Origin: JAGQPD01 sp020426865
GTDB lineage: Bacteria > Planctomycetota > Planctomycetia > Pirellulales > Pirellulaceae
DNA length: 64,000 nt
Assembly (NCBI GenBank): GCA_041399065.1
Contig: JAWKTN010000006.1
Coordinates: forward strand, 434,001 to 498,000
Reading direction: 5' to 3'
Shown: in pieces, positions 1 through 7,881 of the stretch
Layout of the letters: each line of letters opens with the position of its first letter
How positions within the stretch are numbered: position 1 is the first letter of the stretch
Position numbers and translations under genes: made by a program
Notes under the pieces: generated by a model
Told to the model about the DNA's origin: nothing
What the model saw: the letters and a program-made list of their open reading frames with translations, nothing else
Databases searched by the model: none

Positions 1-518
1 TGCCCGATGAGCAGGATTCACCGCCGGCGATCGAACCGGCCGGAATCTACAGTATGACGGTTGACGACTGGGCGAAGTTCGTGCGAGTTCAATTTGGTAC
101 GGAGGGCGAACCCGCCGGGTATCTTTCAGCCGAGACCCTCGCCAGATTGCAGTCTCCTGTTGGTGGGGCGACCGAAGCAATCTATCCGGAATACGCCTAC
201 GGTTGGGGCGTGATTCAGCTTGAGGGGCAACCGCTATTGATCCACAACGGTTCCAATGGTTCCTGGTACAGCCAGGTTATCGTCAACACGGCGGTCGATC
301 GGGCGCTGTTGTTGGATGCCAATCAATTCGTTCCCCGAGGGATTAACGCCGTCGGAATCATTACCGACGACCCCGGGATTCAGGCCTGGCTGTTGGGGAG
401 CGATTTCGTGGCACCTGAGCCAACCGGAATCACCTTCGCCGCTTGGGGTGTCCTTGTTGTGACGTTGGCATGTCGTCGCTCCGCGCCTGCAATCGTCGCG
501 ACGCCACGGGACGTCTGA
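1..518 (+). CDS. Serine hydrolase (beta-lactamase/PBP family), C-terminal part, with PEP-CTERM tail
   Basis: The reading frame is open from the left edge of the window (first whole codon at 3), so this is the 3' end of a longer gene. The stretch PAGIYSMTVDDWAKF fits the 'GG(I/L)YST..D.AKF' block of class C beta-lactamase/D-alanyl-D-alanine peptidase-like serine hydrolases. YAYGWGV and the later HNGSNGSWYS resemble the third active-site block (H-x-G, replacing KTG) of that family. The SxxK and YxN boxes would lie upstream and cannot be checked. The protein ends in PEPTG, a hydrophobic segment and CRR, a PEP-CTERM sorting tail, which implies export and removal of the tail at the membrane. The substrate is unknown. 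The family call is fairly secure from the end alone. Confidence 0.7.
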   Translation, partial: PDEQDSPPAIEPAGIYSMTVDDWAKFVRVQFGTEGEPAGYLSAETLARLQSPVGGATEAIYPEYAYGWGVIQLEGQPLLIHNGSNGSWYSQVIVNTAVDRALLLDANQFVPRGINAVGIITDDPGIQAWLLGSDFVAPEPTGITFAAWGVLVVTLACRRSAPAIVATPRDV

Positions 519-529
519 TGCCGGACGCA

Positions 530-1330
530 TCATGCCGGGATCGACTGCCGTTGTTGCAGCGGCGGGGCCAACGGCAACTTGATCGTAAAGGCCGTTCCTC
601 GACCAACCGTGCTTTCGACGCGAATGCGGCCGTGATGCGCCTGGATGATATTGTGGCACGCGGCCAGTCCCAGCCCTGTCCCCCCCTGGCCACTGGCATC
701 GGGGCCGCTCTTGGTGGAAAAAAACGGGTCAAAGATCCGTGGCAACGTCTCCTCCGGGATTCCCGACCCCGTGTCCCTCACCGTTAAATGTGCCATGCAT
801 GTGGCAACGTCGTGCGTGAGCGAAATTGTGAGCTCGCCGCCGCTCTTCATCGCCTGGCGAGCATTAATGATCAGGTTCATCAATACCTGCTGGATCTGAT
901 TGCCGATCGCCATCACCGGTGGAATCGGTTCTAGCTGCACGCGACACTGGATCCGGTACTTTTGAAGGTCCCGCTCCAGTAACACCAATGCCTCACGAAT
1001 CAAACCCGAAAGATCCGTCGGCTCGGGATGCTGCGACCGGTTCCTCGCCATGCCCAACACTCCGTTGGTGATCTGTGCCGCTCGCTCCGCCGCCGCCAAA
1101 ATCTTCGTCAACGCCTTATCACGCGACGCCTCGTCCTTGTGCCGCAAACCCAACTTGGCATAGTTCAAAATCGTCATCAAGACGTTGTTGAACTCATGCG
1201 TCGTCGTACTCACAAGCTCCCCCAACGCCGTCATCCGCTGCGCCTGCACCAACTGCTGCTGAAGTACCGCTAGCTGATGTTCCATGTCCGCAACCGTCCG
1301 CGCTGACTCGTTCGACAACATCTGATCCAT
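530..1330 (-). CDS. Cytoplasmic two-component sensor histidine kinase
   Basis: A short soluble histidine kinase of about 267 residues with no membrane segment. An N-terminal coiled coil (about 15-35) leads into an H-box TTTHEFNN with the phosphoacceptor at H45, the HisKA form common in NtrB-like kinases. The ATPase domain follows with the N-box NLIINARQAM, the G1 box DTGSGIPEE, FDPFFSTK and the G2 box GTGLGLAA. There is no receiver domain and no adjacent response regulator, so its partner is unknown. I chose the ATG at 1330, which is preceded by AAGGTG. The frame stays open to 1381, but that extension runs through a CGGCTG/CAGCCG intergenic repeat and looks non-coding. It ends 11 bases from the convergent hydrolase gene. 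Confidence 0.85.
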   Translation of the reverse strand: MDQMLSNESARTVADMEHQLAVLQQQLVQAQRMTALGELVSTTTHEFNNVLMTILNYAKLGLRHKDEASRDKALTKILAAAERAAQITNGVLGMARNRSQHPEPTDLSGLIREALVLLERDLQKYRIQCRVQLEPIPPVMAIGNQIQQVLMNLIINARQAMKSGGELTISLTHDVATCMAHLTVRDTGSGIPEETLPRIFDPFFSTKSGPDASGQGGTGLGLAACHNIIQAHHGRIRVESTVGRGTAFTIKLPLAPPLQQRQSIPA

Positions 1331-1357
1331 TGTTATCTGCACCTTGTTTTCCAAAAG

Positions 1358-1400
1358 ACGGCTGGGACAGCCGTGTAACATTCGACGGCGGGGACAGCCG
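1358..1400. repeat. CGGCTG/CAGCCG intergenic palindromic repeat
   Basis: Two imperfect copies of a palindrome, ACGGCTGGGACAGCCGT (1358-1374) and ACGGCGGGGACAGCCG (1385-1400), lie just upstream of the histidine kinase start. They share their core with the larger element at 2695-2775. They look like dispersed REP-type repeats rather than operators. Confidence 0.6.
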
Positions 1401-1628
1401 GGCGATAATGTGCTTTTTGCCCAGGCTGCGTGTTTTGCCTGTACGATACTGTTTTCCCGAGCTGCCTAGTTTTCGCAAGTCCTTGTGTTGTTAATGTTTA
1501 GCGTTTTGGGTTGGTATCGACGAATCGAGCTGGGAAACCTGAAAGCATCCGGCTAGAATCGGGCGGTACGGAAATTGACGATCACGGGAAACTGCGTTTG
1601 TGGGCGGCATGGATAAGGAAGGGCTGAG

Positions 1629-1889
1629 ATGCATCGGATCGAACTGTTCGAACACGCGACACGATTGGCCGAACGGATGGGGTATGGAGTCCGCCATGAA
1701 TGGCTCGGAGGTGGCGGCGGTGGGGGCTGTGAAATCGCGGGAAAGAAGTGGATTTTCATCGATTTAGCGCAAAGTTCGGTGGAGCAAATGCAGCAGGTAT
1801 TGGACGTGCTGCGAGAGGACGCGGCGGTTTATACCATGCCGATGGCGCCGGAGTTGGCGGACGAACTTGGCGTCCGCCGATGCGCGTGA
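1629..1889 (+). CDS. Conserved hypothetical small protein
   Basis: An 86-residue soluble protein without a recognisable domain. Visible features are a run of seven glycines (about 27-33) and the segment KKWIFIDLAQSSVEQMQQVLDVLRED, which reads as a strand followed by an amphipathic helix. It has no signal peptide, metal motif or membrane segment. The ATG lies in a 'gggctgag ATG' context. It stands alone, convergent with nadD, with seven bases between the two stops. The regular strand/helix alternation and the clean gap support a real gene, but I do not recognise the family. Confidence 0.55.
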   Translation: MHRIELFEHATRLAERMGYGVRHEWLGGGGGGGCEIAGKKWIFIDLAQSSVEQMQQVLDVLREDAAVYTMPMAPELADELGVRRCA

Positions 1890-1896
1890 ACTTGGG

Positions 1897-2550
1897 TTAG
1901 CTGCCCGTCTGCGTCTGGCCGGGCAGTTGGGAGAGATGGTGCTGTTGGTAGAGACGGTGCTGTCGGATAAATTCTTCAACGGCGCGAGGGGTTTGAAAGC
2001 GGATGCTGGCACCTCGTGCGACTCGGGCACGCAGGTCGCTGCTGCTGATTTCAATCCTTGGCATGGCAACGACCATCATATGTGCCCCTTCCCAGCGGCT
2101 GGCCGGTAAAAGATCGCGGAGGGGGCTGAAATCCGGATCGGGGGATCCGAATCGTTGTACGACGATCGGGGTTGCCAGTTCGCAGATTCGCTGGGGATTG
2201 CGCCACCGCGGGAATTCGACCAGCGAATCGGCGCCCATCAGGAGAAACCAATCGGCCGGCGTTTCGGTATGCAGCAACTCCAGCGTCTGGACGGTATAAC
2301 TAACGCCCCCCCGGTCAACTTCCAGGCTTGAGACATCGAATGCATCATGACCGGCAATCGCCAGTTTCAGCATCTGCAGTCGCTGGGGGCCGGACGCCGG
2401 TTCTTGATCTTGCTTATGTGGCGAGACCGCGGCTGGTACAAAGAGTACGCGATCAAGTTGACACGCTTCTCGGCATGTCTCGGCCAGTAGCAGGTGGCCG
2501 TAGTGTATTGGATCAAAACTTCCGCCAAACAGGCCGATTCGCAGGGTCAT
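1897..2550 (-). CDS. nadD: Nicotinate-nucleotide adenylyltransferase
   Basis: Transfers AMP from ATP to nicotinate mononucleotide, giving deamido-NAD, in the NAD biosynthesis pathway in the cytoplasm. The 217-residue length is normal. The nucleotidyltransferase signature GGSFDPIHYGH is at residues 9-19, with the two histidines (16 and 19) of the HxGH-type active site. ADSLVEFPRW lies mid-protein, and the C-terminal SSSDLRARV corresponds to the (S/T)xSS(S/T)xxR signature. The ATG at 2550 gives the family's usual MxxRIGLFGG start. Together with nnrD and ribF at 23.6-25.4 kb it is one of three nucleotide-cofactor genes in the window. Confidence 0.95.
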   Translation of the reverse strand: MTLRIGLFGGSFDPIHYGHLLLAETCREACQLDRVLFVPAAVSPHKQDQEPASGPQRLQMLKLAIAGHDAFDVSSLEVDRGGVSYTVQTLELLHTETPADWFLLMGADSLVEFPRWRNPQRICELATPIVVQRFGSPDPDFSPLRDLLPASRWEGAHMMVVAMPRIEISSSDLRARVARGASIRFQTPRAVEEFIRQHRLYQQHHLSQLPGQTQTGS

Positions 2551-2694
2551 GTCACTGGGGTGGATTGGCGATGGTGATGAAAACGGCGTCCGGATTGGAA
2601 CCGCGTTGGGCCGGATCCCGTTGCCCGGCTAGTGCCAATGTGGGATTGTCGGCTAGTATACACGGTGCCAGTCGGCACGGACAGCACGGCAATG

Positions 2695-2775
2695 GTTCCA
2701 CGGCTGTTCCAGCCGTAGCGGTTCCACGGCTGTTCCAGCCGTCACATTCCAAACGGCTGGGGACAGCCGTGGAAC
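2695..2775. repeat. Clustered CGGCTG/CAGCCG repeats forming a long hairpin
   Basis: Two direct 22-bp copies (2695-2716 and 2721-2742), each starting GTTCCACGGCTGTTCC, are followed by an inverted 23-bp copy at 2753-2775. The second and third copies can fold into a near-perfect hairpin with a ten-base loop. The element ends one base before the chosen priA start codon, so it would sit in the priA leader. The same core occurs at 1358-1400. Confidence 0.75.
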
Positions 2776-2776
2776 T

Positions 2777-5071
2777 TTGAGGTTCAGTTCCTTGACCCAG
2801 CGAAATCTTTTCGATACCGCACCACCTCCGTGGGAAATGGATGATGCATCGGAGCATCTATTGGCGACGGTCGTCTTCCCGGAGCAGCCACGGGGGGAGT
2901 ACGACTATTTGGTACCGGATGCGTTGCGTGGTGTCTTGCAGGTCGGATGCCGAGTCCGCGTGCCGTTGGGGCGGGGCAATCGGACGTTGGACGGATACTG
3001 TGTGGCGTTGGAAACGCGGACGACGTCATCACGTGCATTGAAGAGTGTGCGGAGCGTGATCGATCGGGTGCCACTGATTTCGCCCCAGTTGATGGCGATC
3101 ACACGCTGGATGTCCGAGTACTATCTCTGCCATTGGGGGGCCGTTTTGGAGGGGGTGGTGCCGTCGGGAGTTCGGTCGCAGGCGGGGACGCGGGAAGTGA
3201 TTTACTGGCACGTGCCGACAAGCGTAGCGGCGCGGATTACGCAGTTGAAGTTGCCGCGCAAGCAGGCCGAGGTGCTCAAGTGCGTCGCCGCCAGCGCCAC
3301 GCCGTTGACGTCGGCCCAGATTGCGCAGCAGATCAAGTGCACGTCGACGCCGATCCATGCGTTACGGGACAAGGGGCTACTGCGAGCCGAAACGCGGCGG
3401 GAGCATCAGAGCGAGCATGAAGTGGAACAGGTCGAACGCGGGCAGTCGCTGGACCTGAACGATGATCAACGACAAGCCCTGGAGATGATCGTGGATGCTC
3501 TTCGGGCACCGCGTAGCGACACAATTCTGGTGCACGGTGTCACGGGGAGTGGAAAAACGGAAGTGTATTTGCAGGCGATCGAAGAGGTGATTCGCTTTGG
3601 GCGACAGGCGATTGTTCTAGTACCTGAGATCAGCCTGACGCCGCAAACCGTGCGACGGTTTCGCGCCCGGTTCGACAGCGTCGCCGTGCTTCACAGCCAT
3701 CTCAGCCCAGCCGAACGGCATTGGCATTGGCAGCAGATCGCCAAAGGTCTGGTGCAAGTCGTCGTGGGAGCTCGGTCGGCCATTTTCGCGCCGACTCCGC
3801 ATCTGGGGTTGATCGTCATTGACGAGGAACACGAAGCGTCATTCAAGCAGGACTCCGTTCCTCGCTATCATGCGCGCGATGTGGCGCTGCAGCGTTCTCA
3901 ACGCGAAGGTGTGCCACTCGTGTTGGGCTCGGCTACCCCTTGCCTGGAGACGTGGTATCACGCCCAACAGCAAAGATATAAGCTGGCGGAGATGCCACAG
4001 CGAGTCATGGATCTGGCATTGCCGGACGTCGTAATTGTCGACCTTCGATATGAATATAAGAACCAATTCTACCGAGGCGCCATTGGCAGGCAGTTATTGC
4101 GAGCGATGGAAGAATCGTTGCGTGACGGAGGGCAGATCATTTTGCTGTTGAACCGTCGGGGCTTTTCGACGCATATCCAATGCCCCGCCTGCGGTTCGGT
4201 CGTGCGTTGCCCCGATTGCGCGATCGCACTGACCCACCATCGATCCGGTGAGAAAGCCGTGTGCCATTACTGCGATTATCAGATCTCTACCCCACAACGC
4301 TGCCCGGAATGTCGCTTTGATGGCATCCGCTTCGGTGGCCTGGGGACGCAGCGCCTGGAAGCCGAAGTCCGCGCGAGATTTCCCGAGGCGAACTGCCTGC
4401 GAATGGATTCCGATACGATGCAAAAACCCGGCAGCCACGAGGAAGCACTGACTCGCTTTCGTAACGGAGAGGTCCAAATCCTGCTGGGGACGCAGATGAT
4501 TGCAAAGGGATTGGATTTTCCACGCGTGACCCTCGTGGGGGTCATCAACGCCGATATGGCTCTCCACTTGCCGGACTTTCGTGCCGGTGAGCGAACGTTT
4601 CATCTGGTAACGCAAGTGGCCGGGCGCACCGGACGGGGGCATCTAGGGGGACGTGTTTATGTCCAAACATTCAATCCAGATCACTTGGCGATCCAATGCG
4701 CCAAGGATCACGACTACCAGCGTTTTGCCGACGCTGAACTGGTATCCCGCAGCCAATTCGGCTATCCGCCGTTCGCCACGATCTGCCGGATCGTCGCTCG
4801 GGGCGAATCCGAATCCATCACCAACTCGTTCGCCGATGGACTGGCCGACCGCCTCCACGACCAGTACCAGGCACTCGGCGTTTCCGTGCGACTGCTCGGG
4901 CCAGTTCCGGCGCCCATCGCGAAGCTACGCGGCAAGTATCGATTTCACCTTCTCCTACAAGGAGCCGACCAATCCGGCCTAACGCAAGGTCTGGCCAACG
5001 TCAGCGCCTCCATCAAGACTCCCGCCGAAGTGCAATGGATCATTGATATGGATGCGCTCGATATGATGTAG
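2777..5071 (+). CDS. priA: Primosomal protein N' (replication restart helicase PriA)
   Basis: A 3'-to-5' DNA helicase that reloads the replisome at stalled forks. The 764 residues carry the N-terminal 3'BD domain (about 25-120), a winged helix, the helicase with Walker A GVTGSGKT (254-261) and Walker B DEEH (from D349), and the eight-cysteine zinc region beginning CPACGSVVRCPDC at 469. GRTGRG and the C-terminal domain follow. The start is the TTG at 2777, because the residues NLFDTAPPPWEMDD upstream of the first ATG (2837) read like the conserved N-terminus of related proteins. A repeat hairpin abuts the start. No other primosome gene is nearby; recG, another fork-processing helicase, lies 4 kb away. 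Confidence 0.95.
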   Translation: MRFSSLTQRNLFDTAPPPWEMDDASEHLLATVVFPEQPRGEYDYLVPDALRGVLQVGCRVRVPLGRGNRTLDGYCVALETRTTSSRALKSVRSVIDRVPLISPQLMAITRWMSEYYLCHWGAVLEGVVPSGVRSQAGTREVIYWHVPTSVAARITQLKLPRKQAEVLKCVAASATPLTSAQIAQQIKCTSTPIHALRDKGLLRAETRREHQSEHEVEQVERGQSLDLNDDQRQALEMIVDALRAPRSDTILVHGVTGSGKTEVYLQAIEEVIRFGRQAIVLVPEISLTPQTVRRFRARFDSVAVLHSHLSPAERHWHWQQIAKGLVQVVVGARSAIFAPTPHLGLIVIDEEHEASFKQDSVPRYHARDVALQRSQREGVPLVLGSATPCLETWYHAQQQRYKLAEMPQRVMDLALPDVVIVDLRYEYKNQFYRGAIGRQLLRAMEESLRDGGQIILLLNRRGFSTHIQCPACGSVVRCPDCAIALTHHRSGEKAVCHYCDYQISTPQRCPECRFDGIRFGGLGTQRLEAEVRARFPEANCLRMDSDTMQKPGSHEEALTRFRNGEVQILLGTQMIAKGLDFPRVTLVGVINADMALHLPDFRAGERTFHLVTQVAGRTGRGHLGGRVYVQTFNPDHLAIQCAKDHDYQRFADAELVSRSQFGYPPFATICRIVARGESESITNSFADGLADRLHDQYQALGVSVRLLGPVPAPIAKLRGKYRFHLLLQGADQSGLTQGLANVSASIKTPAEVQWIIDMDALDMM

Positions 5072-5219
5072 CCAAGAGAATGTAGCCGGCCCGCATTGAT
5101 CTGGCTCACAGCGAAGCTCACGCGTACAATGGGGACGTTGCATGGATTCACGGGCCGCCGATGCGGCTTCCACCGAATCAGGTTGCCTTGAGAGTCGATT
5201 AGCCAGTTAGGCGTTCAGC

Positions 5220-7247
5220 ATGTCGTATCGCACCGTCAAACGAGTCTTGGGCGAAACGAGTCTCGAACGCAAATGCAACTTTCTGTTTGGTGCCTGCCTG
5301 TTGCTGCTGATTACCGGAAGCTTCATGTGGTACGGTCGCCAAACGGAAAACCTGGTCCACTATGGGATTCGCAGCACGAGCCGGCAACTGGTCGATTCGG
5401 TAATGGTCAAAATCCATTGGGTTGGTGACGAAACGGAATCGTACAAGGAATTCTCCCGTCGAACGGCCGAGGAACTGGAGAACCTCGAGTATAAGTGGGA
5501 ATTCATTTCGCTCGACCAAATGAACAATCCGGATTGGGAAGCGATTGCCGACGACGGAATCAAAAATAAACAGAACTTCAGCAAGGAGGTCGGTGGCCCC
5601 CGCGTCGTGGAAGCCCTGCGCGACATGAAGGACGAGTGGGACGCGATTGTGGCAAATGCAGACGGAACATCGTCGTCGGACACACCGGCTGGCGATGCTC
5701 GATATGGTGACTCCGATGTGGCTGCAAATGTTGGGGAAGCTGGACGCGGTGAGGCCGCCACCGCACTGGCCGCTGAAGATCAATCCGGTCGAGCCACCAC
5801 CGTGGCCGAACGACACCAGGCCGACGGCCAAACCAATGAACAAGTTGTCAACGAAATTCTCGATCGTCCGTCTGCCGGCGACCTGGCTTACGATCCCTTC
5901 AAAGGCGGCATCGAACCGCCGTGGCGCGCGTTCCAGCTGCCCGATGTGAACGAATATCACTACTATCAAGTCGTCATGTGGAAGGACTTTTGTACCACAT
6001 GCCACGCGACAAACCGCGCCGCCGAAACGATCAAGTTGGCCGATAGCGACACGGAACTGGTTACGTCGCTCCCATTCGTCGTCGTAAAAGTCGTCGTGCC
6101 GTTCGGGCCGACAAAATGGAATATCAATAAGAATCGCGCCATGCTGGTGACCACGGCCATCATCACCGTCGCCCTGGCCATGGGGGCCCTGTATGTCGTC
6201 GTGCGATACGTCATCGTCAAGCCGCTTACCCACCTGCGCGATATTAGTGACGAAATCGGCCGGGGAAACTACGCCCTACGCGCAGAAATCGAAACGAACG
6301 ACGAATTCGAAGATCTGGCCCGCTCCTACAATCGCATGTTGCGACACCTCGTCGAAGCCCAAGAAAAATTGCGCGCCGTTAACGCCAATCTCGATGCCAA
6401 AGTCGATCAACTGGCCCAAGCCAATATGCAACTGTACGAAATGAATCGCCTCAAAAGCGATTTTCTCGCCAACATGAGCCACGAACTGAGGACGCCACTC
6501 AATAGTATTATCGGCTTCTCCGATGTCCTTTCGTCCATCGATAACCTGAACGATAAACAAAAACGCTATGTCAGCAATATCGGGAACTCCGGACGCGTGC
6601 TGCTCGATATGATCAACGATATCCTCGATCTCGCGAAAATGGAAAGCGGTAAAATGGAAATTCGACCCGCTGAGTTTTCCATCGCCACCGTCGTGAAAGC
6701 CCAATGCGATATGGTTCGTGCACTCTCCGAAGAAAAAAATATCGACCTGGAAGTCGAATGCCGTGATGATCTCCCACTCGTCTACCAAGACCAAGCCAAG
6801 GTCCAACAAATCTTGACCAACCTGCTCTCCAACGCGATCAAGTTTACGCCCGAAGGTGGGCGAATTACCGTCGTCATCGCTCATGCGGCCAGCCCCACGC
6901 GGTCCGGCGATCGGGATCTCCTGATGACCGTTACCGATACCGGCGTCGGTATCGCCGAAGAAGATCGGGAAATCATCTTCGAAAAATTCCGACAAGCTCG
7001 ATCTACCGTCGGTGCCGATAGCCTCACCCGCGAATACTCCGGTACCGGCCTCGGTCTGTCAATCGTCAAAGAACTGTGCAAACTACTCGGAGGTACGATT
7101 ACCTTCGAAAGCGAATTGGGACACGGCAGCTCGTTCTGCGTGCGGCTCCCCTGGGAATGGACCGAACAACTGCGAGGCGTCCTCCCAGAAGCCGTCGATC
7201 CGTCATGGTCGCCGCCGGCTGTCGGCGAAATCGTTGCGGATGGTTAG
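5220..7247 (+). CDS. Membrane sensor histidine kinase with c-type heme motif in the extracytoplasmic domain
   Basis: A 675-residue kinase. TM1 lies at about 18-36. An extracytoplasmic domain of about 270 residues follows; it resembles the DUF3365/Tll0287-like sensor domain and holds a single CTTCH heme-attachment site at C258-H262. TM2 is at about 308-330 and HAMP at about 331-383, then a short coiled coil and HisKA with SHELRTPLN (H421). The HATPase carries NLLSNAIKF, DTGVGIAEED and GTGLGLS. The sensor domain holds an unusually Ala/Asp/Glu-rich insertion at about 140-205, which may be a linker. A covalent heme suggests sensing of redox state or a diatomic gas, which would suit an organism with the multiheme chain at 34-56 kb, but no output regulator is adjacent. 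The family call is strong; the ligand is inference. Confidence 0.88.
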   Translation: MSYRTVKRVLGETSLERKCNFLFGACLLLLITGSFMWYGRQTENLVHYGIRSTSRQLVDSVMVKIHWVGDETESYKEFSRRTAEELENLEYKWEFISLDQMNNPDWEAIADDGIKNKQNFSKEVGGPRVVEALRDMKDEWDAIVANADGTSSSDTPAGDARYGDSDVAANVGEAGRGEAATALAAEDQSGRATTVAERHQADGQTNEQVVNEILDRPSAGDLAYDPFKGGIEPPWRAFQLPDVNEYHYYQVVMWKDFCTTCHATNRAAETIKLADSDTELVTSLPFVVVKVVVPFGPTKWNINKNRAMLVTTAIITVALAMGALYVVVRYVIVKPLTHLRDISDEIGRGNYALRAEIETNDEFEDLARSYNRMLRHLVEAQEKLRAVNANLDAKVDQLAQANMQLYEMNRLKSDFLANMSHELRTPLNSIIGFSDVLSSIDNLNDKQKRYVSNIGNSGRVLLDMINDILDLAKMESGKMEIRPAEFSIATVVKAQCDMVRALSEEKNIDLEVECRDDLPLVYQDQAKVQQILTNLLSNAIKFTPEGGRITVVIAHAASPTRSGDRDLLMTVTDTGVGIAEEDREIIFEKFRQARSTVGADSLTREYSGTGLGLSIVKELCKLLGGTITFESELGHGSSFCVRLPWEWTEQLRGVLPEAVDPSWSPPAVGEIVADG

Positions 7248-7253
7248 ACGGGC

Positions 7254-7348
7254 AGGAAGATGGCGTAGGAAGATGGGGGCAGGAAGATGGGGGCAGGAAG
7301 ATGGGGGCAGGAAGATGGGGGTCGGAAGATGGCGTAGGAAGATGGCGT
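7254..7348. repeat. Tandem 13-14 bp repeat, AGGAAGATGG core, seven units
   Basis: Seven head-to-tail units, four of the AGGAAGATGGGGG(C/T) form and three ending GCGT, occupy the gap between the histidine kinase and rnhA. The same core recurs in three units at 32502-32541. The frames through it give low-complexity peptides on both strands and are not counted as genes. Confidence 0.85.
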
Positions 7349-7392
7349 AGAAAACTTGTGTAATCTGTTGCAAGGATTGGAAAGGGGAGATT

Positions 7393-7875
7393 GTGTCGGA
7401 GGAAGCGGGAGCAAAATCGAAGCACGCGGTTGAGGTGCATTTATATACAGATGGTGCATGTAGCGGGAATCCTGGGCCGGGTGGTTGGGCGTTTATATTG
7501 CGTCATTTGCCGACCGGCCAGGAATTGGAAGATTCAGGCGGGCAGGCGGATACTACGAACAACCAGATGGAGCTGATGGCGGTTGTCATGGGGTTGTCGA
7601 CGCTTAAACGTCCGTGTCGCGTTGAATTGTTTACGGACAGCGTGTATGTCGGCAAGGGCCTGAGCGAATGGATGGCCAAGTGGCGGGCCAACGGGTGGCG
7701 CCGACGAGAGGGAAGTCAATGGAAACCTGTAAAGAATCTTGAATTGTGGAAGCAACTGGACGAACTCGTGTCGCGTCACAAGGTCAAGTACACTCGGGTA
7801 GCTGGGCATAGCGGGCATCCGGAAAACGAGCGTTGCGACGAGTTGGCCGTCGCGGCTGCGCGGCAGGTTCGCTAG
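7393..7875 (+). CDS. rnhA: Ribonuclease HI
   Basis: Cleaves the RNA strand of RNA-DNA hybrids using two metal ions. All active-site residues are visible: D20 in YTDGACSGNPGPGG, E60 in NNQMELMAV, D82 in FTDSVYV, H139 in VAGHSGHPEN and D149 in RCDELA. The 160-residue length is standard, and the basic WRANGWRRREG region (97-107) is the substrate-binding handle. The GTG at 7393 is chosen because AAAGGGGAG precedes it by a few bases; a TTG at 7391 is out of frame. The gene follows the AGGAAGATGG repeat block. Confidence 0.95.
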   Translation: MSEEAGAKSKHAVEVHLYTDGACSGNPGPGGWAFILRHLPTGQELEDSGGQADTTNNQMELMAVVMGLSTLKRPCRVELFTDSVYVGKGLSEWMAKWRANGWRRREGSQWKPVKNLELWKQLDELVSRHKVKYTRVAGHSGHPENERCDELAVAAARQVR

Positions 7876-7881
7876 GAAAGA

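Noticed and set aside
7012..7440. Long frames with peptides such as QEDGGRKMG around the AGGAAGATGG repeat
   Set aside because: They arise from the 14-bp repeat being open in several frames on both strands and overlap the histidine kinase end.
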